64,000 nucleotides of DNA from the NCBI GenBank assembly GCA_964471225.1, contig CAYYEZ010000051.1, forward strand, positions 1 through 64,000. The letters are read 5' to 3'. Below the pieces are notes generated by a model. The model did no database searches. It was not told the DNA's origin and saw only the letters and a program-made list of their open reading frames with translations. The position numbers were made by a program, and so were the translations under genes. Below are positions 9,101 to 17,503 of this stretch, piece after piece (the stretch's first letter is position 1; every line of letters starts with the position of its first letter). The stretch comes from JAGVJT01 sp964471225. GTDB lineage: Bacteria; Pseudomonadota; Gammaproteobacteria; Legionellales; Legionellaceae.

Positions 9101-11663
9101 TGACTTTGTGATAGAGCGTGATATTTATATGTTCATGGATGGTTTTTTTAAAGAAAGATGCTCAGTTCATGGAAATGAAGCGTTGATGTTAGATAAATTA
9201 CGTCATATGGTCGGACAAAGCGCATCGGATCATTCAAAGGCTGCAGCTGCGTCTAACGCTATCACTTTTATGAATACATTACGCTATGATTTTAGTCGCC
9301 ATATTGGAAAAGACGAATGGCGTGGGATACATGTACCTCATGCTAATTTGAGACGTGCACGATTGGCGAGACTTAATTTTTCCGGTTCAGGAAATTTTCA
9401 AAATGTTCAATTTCAGCATGCTGAGCTTGCTGGTACTAATTTTCAAGGATGTGAAACGACTGATGCGCGTTTCTTATCTGATGCTGAAAAACATCATTAT
9501 GTCACTAGACGACCGCAAGCGGTAACACGTTATAAAAATGATACGATGGATGTGATTACTTATGCTATCCCGGTCGCGTCAGAAGAAGCTGATCATCAAA
9601 TTATCAATTTAGGATTAGATGGAAAGAAATATCCTGTAATTGATGGGCATAAAAGTAAAGTATTATGCATGGAGTGGGGGATTGATGGACTTATTTCAGC
9701 AAGTAAAAATGGAACGATTCGTTTTTGGTCTGAAAAAGGCGACAGAATCCAAACGTTTAAATATGATGAAAAAACACCGATTTATAGTTTGAGTTGGCAT
9801 TACAGTGGTCATATTTTTGCTTCGGTTGGTGCAAATGGCTATTTTTATCTTTGGAATACGAGATCCTCAGATCCTTTAATGCAAAGAGAGTGGGTTGGTG
9901 GCGTGTTACGTCGGGTTTTATTTGGTCAGTCCGTACTATTGGTGGGGGGCGATCTTGGGAAATTGCATGTATGGGATTATGGCTACGAGGCACATTTTTA
10001 TGTCACTACGAAACGCCAGATCGATTTTCGACATTCAATTCACAGTATGGCTTGGTCGCCTCGGGAAAACAGCGTCGCTGTCGGGTTAGGTAATGGAAAA
10101 ATTTATTTACAAAAGATCAGTGCGATACAGCCCTCTCGAAATGTATTAAATGGTCATCGGGGCGGGGCTGTCAAATCGATTGCTTGGCATAAAAATGGAG
10201 ATATGTTGATCACCGGTGGTGAGGATGGTGGAATTTATACATGGAGCGTCACTCGAAAAGAGCTCCTATCGATACAGTATGGTGATGGTACCCCTATTGA
10301 GCAGCTTTGTATTCTAGCAGATGGTCGGCGTGTGCTGGCTGCTCAAGATCGAATGTTGTCAATTTGGGAGACAGAGACAGCCACAACGAAAAACGCTGGT
10401 TACGAGGATGAAATTACGCATCGTATTAAATGTATTCAAGCCTATGATGATAGGTTTGCTACAGGCCATGTGGATGGGAGTGTCATTGAGTGGCATGCAA
10501 ATGGTTCCGGCCAAAGAGTATTGACTGAGTTATATCGACATGAATCGCCTGTTGAGCTGATGATTTTATCACCAGACCAACAATATCTCGTTACGTCAGA
10601 CGCATTGCATACAGTCTCTGTTTTCGATCGTCATACGCGTATTGTGCAATCCATGATATTGCCAACGACCTCGGCGAAAATCCAAGATATCCATTGGATA
10701 AAAGATTCTACTTCACAATATTACCTTGCTCTAGGAACAGATCAAGGTATTCTTGTGTGGGAGCTAAGTTGTACAGAGAGAAGATGGATGCCACGTACGA
10801 TGACTTATTTAACTGATACGCCGTGTATCGCTAGTCAGAGATTGGGTGTGTTATGTGCGGTCGCTGATGGCGCTACAATCACGATATTGTCTTACGGACC
10901 TGAAAATATATTTCGGCGTATTGGTCAAGTTTTCAGTGTATCCTCTTTTCCTGTGGTACAACTCATATGGTCTTCGAATGATGAATGGTTAGCTGTCATG
11001 GATGAGTCTTCAAGAGTTTATCTTTTCAATGTGGGAACGCGTTTTTCACAATGTCTGGATGAAGATCGCTCGCAGGAGAAGGAAATGTTTTGGGTGAATC
11101 GAGATGGAAAGTTACGCCTGCTTGTGAGTTCTTTAGAAGAGATAAAATGGGTTGAAGTTGATGAGCGAGGTGCTACAAGGTTTAGAAAGATTTCATCTGG
11201 CACAGAGCGACTCGCAATAGGTGAAAATCAATATTATCTTGCGAGTAAAATGAGCGTCGATATTATGCAGTTGGCGACTGATCATCTAGTGTATATCACT
11301 CGTGTTGGAACAGGTTTGTGTACCCGAGATGCTAATTTTACAGATGTGAAGGTATTACGCGAAGATGAAAGCAAAGCACTCGAAGTGCATGGTGCAATTG
11401 TCCCTAAATCCTCTTGGTTTAACTTTAGCTTTTTTAGCAGAGAGCAAGTCCATCCTTTGCCTATCAGAACACGTCATACATCCTTACCAAAATATGAGAG
11501 TTGCAGCGGGTTGCCAAAAAAAGAGTCGAAAAGACCGCTATCAGAGACAATGACCGGTAGTTTAGATGATGATGTGGAAAACTCCTCACCTAGCTCGAGT
11601 GTTCAAACGCTTGATATCGCTACGGGTGAATTAAGCGGTAAACCAAGTAGCCCTATTGTTTAG
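6171..11663 (+). CDS. NACHT-type STAND NTPase with pentapeptide repeats and WD40 propeller
   Basis: 1830 residues. The start is the ATG six bases after AAGGAG; an in-frame GTG at 6165 overlaps that Shine-Dalgarno and is rejected. Domains in order: a helical N-terminus with a hydrophobic Gly/Ala-rich stretch (about 48-95); pentapeptide-like A(D/N)LxX repeats (about 364-460); a charged coiled coil (about 470-560); a P-loop NTPase with Walker A GALGSGKTT (621-629), Walker B LFVLDGLED (about 705-713) and a sensor-like TVTSEYR (about 745); a second short pentapeptide block (about 1049-1100); about eight or more WD40 blades (about 1158-1620), e.g. GHKSKVLCMEW and GGEDGGIYTW; and a Ser-rich tail. 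This matches bacterial NLR-like signalling proteins, in which the repeats sense a ligand and the N-terminus is the effector. An antiphage role and a host-directed role are both possible. It stands alone, with no neighbouring defence genes. Confidence 0.85.
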   Translation: MTPRQQMCFDILMYHFDKALDELMTFDGDLDKWLDQLDKKLDQTATVVDTVAAGATLGVMLMPLTGGTSLAVTAVCETIAATITIGKALNGCVRALLSESDKPPVSPQCEAALASFKTSTRVGMTMVSHAIVIYYGHIVNEVMEECSLPTFASYGASRVLKRLKAELKQQLKTYKDPTSPMKVMLVPEVFIDYLLQSVTLSQRSEKIMLNPKYCPANWMGSREMPVKWAFSRSRLALPVKPLSPVINSALELGFYGSKNEGHFLSNGTLECYGYVMLQRFCDRTSALQINHRRYESYQIEETAERDAREHLTLYLAVSKQQVMSYLAQNRALLENKNPPLSLNKFLTQNYGISVIAVIHEDVLSGLDLSCGDFSSVFGASNVVIQNSNLCGSKWNGAFLPHSIIQYVNMDENTSFRDAFLEFSEFNNVVLTGDWSNTRINFSRLNDCRISTRMLDKTTNWSWVTKNNVMMDDERDQIIALSTAAATVIVDTKIQESELKIEAQLSQKLREIEQSALAVRERERAKEEALLRWRDEQKRLEVKQAQVAQDIFNQLYALRNQPEIDLMLKVNERFKALYKFVIAQPHVDLWIKVGNEPQTNMSRFVSDLRESESPFTAAVIEGALGSGKTTDISSALVSLKTDTDIDDIDVLDGERLSTQKQDEWVLELFSLWKIRDFTESDLLTACLNKNGYVTTQEIELLKTKPCLFVLDGLEDCQVNINQHAILDEIYRRHQDWKKLVIIVTVTSEYRKKNPSFYERMGYGSFTALPEDARVQVLPFTKSQIDAYFRLYFPKQFSLEDPGFAEKFPVKEIYRMARSPIMAHIICEVFSGKQIGSVPQTPIQFCNAFIQLWYLSIQEKAKNNNLSLISIDIQDFIKTIAFEMFRQKQPFIDRPFESERGFFQDRLELQQAATMLAMLFTDPQCKKAGTLMPLSVEIVEGKNRYKFIHKLIHFFALAMKLIDTLEHESLAVCIDSWNHDFVIERDIYMFMDGFFKERCSVHGNEALMLDKLRHMVGQSASDHSKAAAASNAITFMNTLRYDFSRHIGKDEWRGIHVPHANLRRARLARLNFSGSGNFQNVQFQHAELAGTNFQGCETTDARFLSDAEKHHYVTRRPQAVTRYKNDTMDVITYAIPVASEEADHQIINLGLDGKKYPVIDGHKSKVLCMEWGIDGLISASKNGTIRFWSEKGDRIQTFKYDEKTPIYSLSWHYSGHIFASVGANGYFYLWNTRSSDPLMQREWVGGVLRRVLFGQSVLLVGGDLGKLHVWDYGYEAHFYVTTKRQIDFRHSIHSMAWSPRENSVAVGLGNGKIYLQKISAIQPSRNVLNGHRGGAVKSIAWHKNGDMLITGGEDGGIYTWSVTRKELLSIQYGDGTPIEQLCILADGRRVLAAQDRMLSIWETETATTKNAGYEDEITHRIKCIQAYDDRFATGHVDGSVIEWHANGSGQRVLTELYRHESPVELMILSPDQQYLVTSDALHTVSVFDRHTRIVQSMILPTTSAKIQDIHWIKDSTSQYYLALGTDQGILVWELSCTERRWMPRTMTYLTDTPCIASQRLGVLCAVADGATITILSYGPENIFRRIGQVFSVSSFPVVQLIWSSNDEWLAVMDESSRVYLFNVGTRFSQCLDEDRSQEKEMFWVNRDGKLRLLVSSLEEIKWVEVDERGATRFRKISSGTERLAIGENQYYLASKMSVDIMQLATDHLVYITRVGTGLCTRDANFTDVKVLREDESKALEVHGAIVPKSSWFNFSFFSREQVHPLPIRTRHTSLPKYESCSGLPKKESKRPLSETMTGSLDDDVENSSPSSSVQTLDIATGELSGKPSSPIV

Positions 11664-11681
11664 GAGGGTAGTCTAGAGATT

Positions 11682-11714
11682 GAGCTTAACTTCGTGTTAT
11701 TGCGGGTTGAGCTC
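11682..11714 (+). terminator. Weak hairpin after the NACHT gene
   Basis: GAGCTTAAC (11682-11690) pairs with GTTGAGCTC (11706-11714) with one G-U, across a 15-base loop, followed by a moderately T-rich stretch. It is a plausible but weak terminator. Confidence 0.35.
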
Positions 11715-11761
11715 TTGATTGTTCTATTGTTTCAACGTGTTTCGTAAGTCTTTTAGGAGTG

Positions 11762-11770
11762 TGATATACT
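11762..11770 (+). promoter_or_regulatory. Extended -10 promoter before yciB
   Basis: TG-A-TATACT is an extended -10 element about 33 bases before the yciB ATG. No clear -35 is seen. It would drive yciB and the two-component genes. Confidence 0.45.
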
Positions 11771-11802
11771 AGCAGGGATTTTACTTATTTTTTGTGAGCA
11801 AT

Positions 11803-12360
11803 ATGAAGTTATTATTTGATTTTTTCCCGATCCTTCTGTTTTTTGCTTGTTATAAAGTGTTTGGAATTTATACTGCAACAGCCGTTGCTATGGTCGCGGC
11901 TGTTTTGCAAGTTCTGTTGTATCGAATTAAACATCAACGCTATGAGCGAATGCATTTGATTAGCATGGTGCTAATTGTTGGTTTAGGTGGCGCGACACTT
12001 TTTTTTCAAAATCCTTGGTTTATTAAATGGAAGCCGACAGGAATTTACTGGTTTTCAGCGGTACTTTTTTTAGGCTCAATGTTTATCGGAAAAAAGCCTC
12101 TAATTCAAAAAATGATGGAAGGCAATATTGAACTTCCCACAAAAATCTGGGCAAGATTAAATCTTGCATGGTGTTTCTTTTTCTTATTAATGGGGACGGT
12201 CAATTTATACGTGGCTTATCGCTTTGATACTGATGTGTGGGTAAATTTTAAATTATTTGGCGGTGCCGGTGGAACCTTGCTTTTTGTCCTGGCTCAAGCT
12301 GTTTATTTGACAAAACATTTATCTGGTAAGCACTTAAAACAACAGCGTTTATCTAAATAG
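11803..12360 (+). CDS. yciB: Intracellular septation protein A family (YciB)
   Basis: An inner-membrane protein of about 185 residues with five or six hydrophobic helices. It opens with the family's MKLLFDFFPILLFF and contains IYTATAVAMV, LFLGSMFIGKKPLIQKMM and the LPTKIWARLNLAWCFFF segment. YciB helps coordinate cell-envelope synthesis and septation in enterics and is needed for intracellular spread in Shigella. I chose ATG 11803 over the GTG at 11794 because family members begin at this methionine. Only eight bases separate its stop from the response regulator, so the three genes form one operon. Confidence 0.9.
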   Translation: MKLLFDFFPILLFFACYKVFGIYTATAVAMVAAVLQVLLYRIKHQRYERMHLISMVLIVGLGGATLFFQNPWFIKWKPTGIYWFSAVLFLGSMFIGKKPLIQKMMEGNIELPTKIWARLNLAWCFFFLLMGTVNLYVAYRFDTDVWVNFKLFGGAGGTLLFVLAQAVYLTKHLSGKHLKQQRLSK

Positions 12361-12368
12361 GAGCATCC

Positions 12369-13040
12369 ATGAGATTGCTTTTGGTTGAAGATGATGAGTT
12401 GCTTGGTGATGCCTTAAAGACAGGGCTAACTCAATTTGGCTATGTTATAGACTGGCTTAAGGATGGAGAATCGGCTAGGGCTGCGATTCGTACAGAATCC
12501 TTTGAATTAGTGATTTTAGATTTAGGATTGCCCAAGTTGTCTGGACTTAACTTTTTGCAAAGTGTTCGTCAGATGGGCGATCTAACGCCAATCATGATTC
12601 TTACTGCTCGAGATACCATAGAAGATCGCATTCAAGGATTAGATATGGGCGCAGATGATTATATGGTCAAACCTTTTGATTTAAACGAACTGAGTGCAAG
12701 AGTGCGTGCTTTGATTCGTCGCTCTCAAGGACGAGCTGATACGGTGATTCAGTATCGAAATATCACGCTTGATCCTTCTTCTCATACCGTTATGCTTGAT
12801 TCGCAAGTGGTGAATGTCCCTAGACGTGAGTTTTCTTTATTACAAAAGCTACTTGAAAATGCAGGACATGCTTTGACGCGAGATCAACTCATGCAAAGTG
12901 TTTATGGCTGGGAAGAGGATGTGGATAGCAACACACTTGAAGTGCATATTCACAATATTAGAAAAAAATTAAATGCGAATTTTATTCGAACTATACGTGG
13001 TGTAGGTTATATGGTTGAGAAGAATGATAAGACCTCATGA
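12369..13040 (+). CDS. OmpR-family response regulator (QseB/PmrA-like)
   Basis: 223 residues. The receiver domain has the acidic pair in LLVEDDELLGDAL, the phospho-acceptor Asp51 in VILDLGLP, and the conserved Lys in GADDYMVKPFD. The C-terminal winged helix ends with DSNTLEVHIHNIRKKL and IRTIRGVGYM, typical of the OmpR/PhoB output domain. TAGGAG precedes the ATG. The kinase gene overlaps its end by four bases (ATGA). Relatives of the QseB/PmrA branch regulate virulence and lipid A modification, but the actual regulon is not visible here. Confidence 0.93.
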   Translation: MRLLLVEDDELLGDALKTGLTQFGYVIDWLKDGESARAAIRTESFELVILDLGLPKLSGLNFLQSVRQMGDLTPIMILTARDTIEDRIQGLDMGADDYMVKPFDLNELSARVRALIRRSQGRADTVIQYRNITLDPSSHTVMLDSQVVNVPRREFSLLQKLLENAGHALTRDQLMQSVYGWEEDVDSNTLEVHIHNIRKKLNANFIRTIRGVGYMVEKNDKTS

Positions 13041-14173
13041 AAACCTCCATTCGTAAGTTTTTACTAGTCAATTTACTTTTGTCTTTATCCATTACGACGT
13101 TACTCACAGTGATGGGAAATTATTTTTTAGGCCAGAAAGATATCCTAGCGCATGTGGATAGTTTAAATCCGCAACCAGTCATTCGTTACACTTTAATTCC
13201 AGAAGAAAACACAGGGATGGATTTAAACGGACATGCGGCATCAACCCATGCCTTGGGTTGGCAGATTATTATTGATGATCTTTATATTATGCTCATTACG
13301 TTTCCTCTTTCTGGATTACTGATCTGGATAATTATCGGTCGAGGATTGGATAGCATTTCTCGTGTAACTGTAGAAGTAGCGAATCGTGCGCCCTCACATC
13401 TTGAACCTGTGAGTCTGCAAGATGTGCCTGATGAAATTAGACCGTTGGTTGAAGAGCTTAATCACTTGTTTACAAGATTACAGCTTGGATTTGATCGAGA
13501 AAAACGTTTTGCTGCAGACGCGGCACACGAATTAAAAACCCCATTGGCTGCAATTAAAGCACAAGCACAGGTCGGATTAAATGCCGCTACTGTCGAAGAA
13601 AAAAATGCATCATTAATTAAATTGTTGGCAAGTGTGCAGCGTAGCACCCATATTGTTCAGCAATTGTTGATGATGAGTACTTTGGCCTCATCATCAACAA
13701 TTGCTGATTGGGAGATGGTTGATCTGACGCGTACTCTACGCGAAGTATTAGCCATGTTTGTCTCTGTTGCATTGGAGCGAACGATCGATCTTGTCTTAGA
13801 GTCAGATGATGATGCTTTGTTTGTAAAAGGAAATACGACAGCATTAGCCATTTTATTTCGCAATTTGATTGATAATGCAATTCGCTATAGCCCTGCGCAA
13901 ACGACAGTACAACTTTCTATTTTTGTCGAAGATGAATATATTATCGTCGAGATCAATGATTGTGGTCCTGGTATTCCGGATGAGTTGCACGAGCGTGTTT
14001 TTGAGCGATTTTTTAGAGTGCTTGGCAATCAAAGTACAGGCAGTGGCTTAGGTTTAGCAATTGTACGTCAGATTTGTCAAATGCATCATGCTCAAATTAA
14101 ACTTAAAAAACCGCACGATAGGAGTGGTTTAATTGTACAAGTTAGTTTCCCTCGTGTGTTTGAGGTTTCCTGA
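13037..14173 (+). CDS. Sensor histidine kinase (QseC/PmrB-like), small periplasmic domain
   Basis: 378 residues: TM1 about 8-30, about 50 periplasmic residues, TM2 about 83-101, a HAMP-like linker, the H-box FAADAAHELKTPL with His164, the N-box NLIDNAIRYSP, and G-boxes in NDCGPGIPDE and GSGLGLAIV. It is the cognate kinase of the overlapping response regulator. QseC-type kinases usually run to about 450 residues with a periplasmic domain of over 100, so the sensing part here is strongly reduced. It may sense through the membrane or a partner. Confidence 0.92.
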   Translation: MKTSIRKFLLVNLLLSLSITTLLTVMGNYFLGQKDILAHVDSLNPQPVIRYTLIPEENTGMDLNGHAASTHALGWQIIIDDLYIMLITFPLSGLLIWIIIGRGLDSISRVTVEVANRAPSHLEPVSLQDVPDEIRPLVEELNHLFTRLQLGFDREKRFAADAAHELKTPLAAIKAQAQVGLNAATVEEKNASLIKLLASVQRSTHIVQQLLMMSTLASSSTIADWEMVDLTRTLREVLAMFVSVALERTIDLVLESDDDALFVKGNTTALAILFRNLIDNAIRYSPAQTTVQLSIFVEDEYIIVEINDCGPGIPDELHERVFERFFRVLGNQSTGSGLGLAIVRQICQMHHAQIKLKKPHDRSGLIVQVSFPRVFEVS

Positions 14174-14310
14174 TGAGTGTTTCGCTATCCTTGTTGATGC
14201 TCTTAGCCGTGTTGACGTTAGAGTGTTCATTAGGTAACGGTTTGAGTGGTTGAGTTATTGTATAAATATTATGATCGAGAACAATAGCGTCTGCAAAGTG
14301 ACGCACATGG

Positions 14311-15816
14311 ATGTTTATGAAAAAAGTAGTGTATAGTTTGTGTTTATGGTTGTTGGCTTCTGCTTCTAGCGGTTATGCTGCTGTCAATCCTAGCCTTGTG
14401 GAGTGGGATAGCGATGGTTTTTCACTACACAGTCAGGATGGTGAAAATGAACTGAGGCTAGGATTATTATTACAGGCAGATCAAGATATTTTTTTCAGTA
14501 CCGAAGGTCTGACCATCAATGATGGTGTTGACTCAGTTCCTGTTATTAATCGTACAAATGTAGATAGGATGTGGATTCGTCGAGCGCGTCCTATTTTTTC
14601 CGGGCATCTATTGAAGTACAACAGTTTTGTATTTGTTCCAGATTTTGGTCAAGGTCAAACACGACTTTTTGATGCCGCTGTTGATGTTCATTATATTAAG
14701 TGGCTTGGTTTTATGGCCGGGAAGCAGGTTAGCTTATTAGCGGGGTTACAACAATTTAAAGATCAGTCTACGCTTTTTTTAATGGAACCAGGCTATGCGA
14801 CTAATATGGCTCCTAACCGCGAAATTGGTTTTCTACTTCATGGCCAATGGGGGCCTCCTGGGCGTGCAGACCAAAGTCCACCTTATGTTGATCAGCGTGG
14901 TTTTCGTGAATGGTTCTCTTATCAAATTGCCATGTTTTCTGGTACGGCTGATAATACAAATCCAGGATTAAACCCTGTTACTGCCACGGCTTTTAGTACA
15001 GAAAATGCAACATTAGAAAATAAAGCGCTTGAGGCTAGGTTATTCTCTAATCCATTTTTGGGTAGTGGCTCTTTTTGGTTACAGGGGCTTGGTATTGGTC
15101 TAGCTGCAGGGATGGACAGTCCATCCAATGAGGCTAATCTTCCGGCACTGCTTTCTGTCGGGCAAAACCCTATTTTTACCTACCAGTCGAACGCAGTCGG
15201 CAACGGTCAGCGTTATCGCTTTCATCCTCAAGGCTACTGGTTTGTTGGGTCAGGAGGCATCACGATAGATTGGGCCTTTACTGCACAGCATTTGTTAAAT
15301 AAAGTGCTTACTGCTCCGCCTAAAGTGAACACGGTTTCTCTTTTGCAACATAATCATGCTGGTGAAGTTCAAGTGGTATATAACCTTACGGGAGAGCCGT
15401 TAGATTTTATGGAAAAAATTATACCATTCAAGCCATTTAATCCATATCAAAAAGGTGCTTGGGGAGCTTTTCAATTAGTTGGCCGTTGGTCGATGCTTTC
15501 CATGAGTTCTAATGTGTTTGATGCGTATATGGTTTCCGGAGATGCAAGTCATTATATCTATGCGGATCCGAGAACTTCAGTGTCTCATGCAAATACCTTA
15601 AGTATCGGCGTAAATTGGATTTTGAATCAATATGTACGCATGATAACAGAGTATGATCAAACTAGTTTTATCGGTGGATGCTCGTCAGGTGCTTTATCTG
15701 CATCAGAGAATCCGGGCTGCTTAACAGGGGGCAATGCAACCTATTTATTGACAAGTCGCGTGCTTAATCGACCAGATGAGAAAGTACTTATGCAGCGAGT
15801 CCAAGTTCAATTTTAG
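14311..15816 (+). CDS. Phosphate-selective porin O/P-like outer-membrane protein
   Basis: 501 residues. A lysine-led signal peptide ends near SGYA-AVNP. The mature part has the OprO/OprP-like beginning (DGFSLHSQDGENELRLGLLLQAD) and RIRRARPIFSG-type strands; here the key stretch is MWIRRARPIFSGH. It has regular alternating beta strands and a C-terminal aromatic residue (RVQVQF) for BAM recognition. It should form a trimeric 16-stranded anion or polyphosphate channel in the outer membrane. The start may be ATG 14311 or ATG 14317, both upstream of the Lys-Lys. It follows the kinase gene by about 140 bases on the same strand and may be regulated by it, which is inference. Confidence 0.85.
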   Translation: MFMKKVVYSLCLWLLASASSGYAAVNPSLVEWDSDGFSLHSQDGENELRLGLLLQADQDIFFSTEGLTINDGVDSVPVINRTNVDRMWIRRARPIFSGHLLKYNSFVFVPDFGQGQTRLFDAAVDVHYIKWLGFMAGKQVSLLAGLQQFKDQSTLFLMEPGYATNMAPNREIGFLLHGQWGPPGRADQSPPYVDQRGFREWFSYQIAMFSGTADNTNPGLNPVTATAFSTENATLENKALEARLFSNPFLGSGSFWLQGLGIGLAAGMDSPSNEANLPALLSVGQNPIFTYQSNAVGNGQRYRFHPQGYWFVGSGGITIDWAFTAQHLLNKVLTAPPKVNTVSLLQHNHAGEVQVVYNLTGEPLDFMEKIIPFKPFNPYQKGAWGAFQLVGRWSMLSMSSNVFDAYMVSGDASHYIYADPRTSVSHANTLSIGVNWILNQYVRMITEYDQTSFIGGCSSGALSASENPGCLTGGNATYLLTSRVLNRPDEKVLMQRVQVQF

Positions 15817-15851
15817 ACAAGACTTTGCATGAGTCCTATCAGAGAGTTTGT

Positions 15852-16547
15852 TTATGAACAGCGCTCTTGAATAAACACAGTTGCAGGCCCCCAGCTCATT
15901 GGTGTTTGCAATTTGTGTGTCACTCTAAAACTTTCATGCTCAATTGGCTTACTTGTTGAAATGACGGTTTGACAACGTGATGCTGCAATGCGTGTACTGA
16001 GGTTGTCCCATAATGGTGAGATAAAGCCGGTTGCATTGACAAAAATTAGGGTTGCTTCGTCGAAATCAGTGTTCATAAAATCTCCCTGAATGTATTCAAT
16101 ACGAGAGGCTTTATCTTGATAGTTTTTTAGTTTGCTAAGTGATTGCTGTTGTTTGATAGCGCAACGATGAAGATTTTCAAAAAGTTCGATCCCGCAACTT
16201 TTTTGTACATTAAATACCATGGCGCAAGCCATAACGGCTTTACCAACACCACTGCCTAAATCATAAAAAACAGTCTCCTCATCTGGTTGGACGAGTGAAA
16301 GTAAAATGATAAAAGCAAGAAAGTCAATTTCTCCGTATAAATACTCAATGGCATCGTTTTGTAATCTCGCGATTCTTGATAATGCGAAACCATCAACATG
16401 TTTAAAAAGGCGATGATAAATTTTCTCATGTTTTCGTAGATGTAATTGTTTAGCCCATTTTCTAAAGTGCCAATGCGCTTTAAGACGAGCAATACTCAGC
16501 ATGCTGAGTATTGCTATGACTAAGCCAATAATGAAAAGAATGTTCAT
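15852..16547 (-). CDS. Dot1-like class I methyltransferase, membrane-anchored
   Basis: 231 residues. An N-terminal hydrophobic anchor (about 2-20) is followed by a methyltransferase with the Dot1 motif series in order: YGEIDF (71-76), DLGSGVGKAV (96-105), GIELFE (119-124), GDFMNTDF (155-162), LIFVNATGF (167-175), STSKPI (197-202) and MSWGPATVFIQ (217-227). These line up with the D1 loop, motif I, motif II, GDF, IFVNNFAF, VSSKPF and SWTGKP elements of eukaryotic Dot1. Dot1-fold proteins are known in bacteria, where substrates are mostly undefined. It is the last gene of the run after sohB, three bases downstream. A histone target would require export, and the anchor argues for an inner-membrane role instead. 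Confidence 0.75.
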   Translation of the reverse strand: MNILFIIGLVIAILSMLSIARLKAHWHFRKWAKQLHLRKHEKIYHRLFKHVDGFALSRIARLQNDAIEYLYGEIDFLAFIILLSLVQPDEETVFYDLGSGVGKAVMACAMVFNVQKSCGIELFENLHRCAIKQQQSLSKLKNYQDKASRIEYIQGDFMNTDFDEATLIFVNATGFISPLWDNLSTRIAASRCQTVISTSKPIEHESFRVTHKLQTPMSWGPATVFIQERCS

Positions 16548-16550
16548 GCT

Positions 16551-17492
16551 TTAGAAAGCTGATGGATGAAGTAAATGAGCGATCGGGCGTAAGATTTTTG
16601 TATACCAGGGTTGTTTGACATGGATCTTTAGTGCATAAGTTCGGTAATCTTCATAGTGCTCTTGAAGATAATCGTCACTGGTTTGAAGATGATCGACTAA
16701 GCCTAATTGAAGTGCGTCTGTGGCGAGCCAGTGTTCTCCTGTGGCGATCTCATCAATGTTCAGCATTTGTCGATTTGATAAAATATAATTTCTGAAAACG
16801 GTATGAATTTTCTCAAGATCGCTTTGAAATTTTTTACGGCCGGCCTCAGTATTTTCACCAAAAACAGTGAGTGTCCGTTTGTACTCACCGGCTGTGAGGA
16901 GTTCTACATCGATATTGTTTTTTTTCAACCAGCGATGAAAATTGGGTAGTTGTGCCACTACACCGATTGAGCCGACAATAGCGAAGGGGGCGGCAATAAT
17001 ACGATTAGCGACACATGCCATCAAGTAACCGCCGCTTGCCGCGACTTGGTCAATACAAACTGTTAAAGGAATATGTCTATCTCGAATTCGTTGAAGTTGG
17101 GCTGCAGCAAGTCCGTATCCATTTACCGAGCCTCCAGGGCTCTCGAGACGGACAACGACTTCATCTTTTTTGGTTGCGATAGAGAGCAGGGCCGTGATTT
17201 CTTGTCGAAGCTGTTCAACTTGAGTCGCCGCAACATCGCCCTTAAAATCTAAAATAAATCGACAAGGTTTATCCTTTTTGTCTTTATTTTTTTTCTTCTC
17301 TATTTTCTTTTGATGTGTTTCTTTACTGATTTGCTTTTTAATCGCGTCAAACTCTTTGTCTAAAGAGGAGATTGTTAAACCTTCTTTATTTTTCTTGCCC
17401 ACACTGGCTAGTCCTGCGGCCAAAAAAAGTATAGCAAGTACAAAAGTAAACGTTTCTAACGCAAACAAACCATATTCAGACAAAAAATTCAT
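16551..17492 (-). CDS. sohB: Inner-membrane serine protease SohB (peptidase S49)
   Basis: 313 residues. An N-terminal TM segment is followed by a Lys-rich stretch and the S49 core. The nucleophile lies in VAASGGYLMAC and the general-base lysine in GEYKRTLT, with GSIGVVAQLPNFHRWL and the family-specific TVFGENTEAGRKKF. The SohB subfamily has a single S49 domain, unlike the duplicated SppA, and acts on membrane or periplasmic peptides as an oligomeric ring. It lies 11 bases after gspK and three bases before the Dot1-like gene, so it is probably transcribed with the secretion operon. Confidence 0.93.
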   Translation of the reverse strand: MNFLSEYGLFALETFTFVLAILFLAAGLASVGKKNKEGLTISSLDKEFDAIKKQISKETHQKKIEKKKNKDKKDKPCRFILDFKGDVAATQVEQLRQEITALLSIATKKDEVVVRLESPGGSVNGYGLAAAQLQRIRDRHIPLTVCIDQVAASGGYLMACVANRIIAAPFAIVGSIGVVAQLPNFHRWLKKNNIDVELLTAGEYKRTLTVFGENTEAGRKKFQSDLEKIHTVFRNYILSNRQMLNIDEIATGEHWLATDALQLGLVDHLQTSDDYLQEHYEDYRTYALKIHVKQPWYTKILRPIAHLLHPSAF

Positions 17493-17503
17493 TCCGACGC
17501 GCC

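Noticed and set aside
6094..15816. A defence island around the NACHT gene
   Set aside because: Neighbours are a TPR-methyltransferase, a repair-type nuclease, yciB and a two-component pair. None is a typical defence gene, and no mobile element signs were seen.
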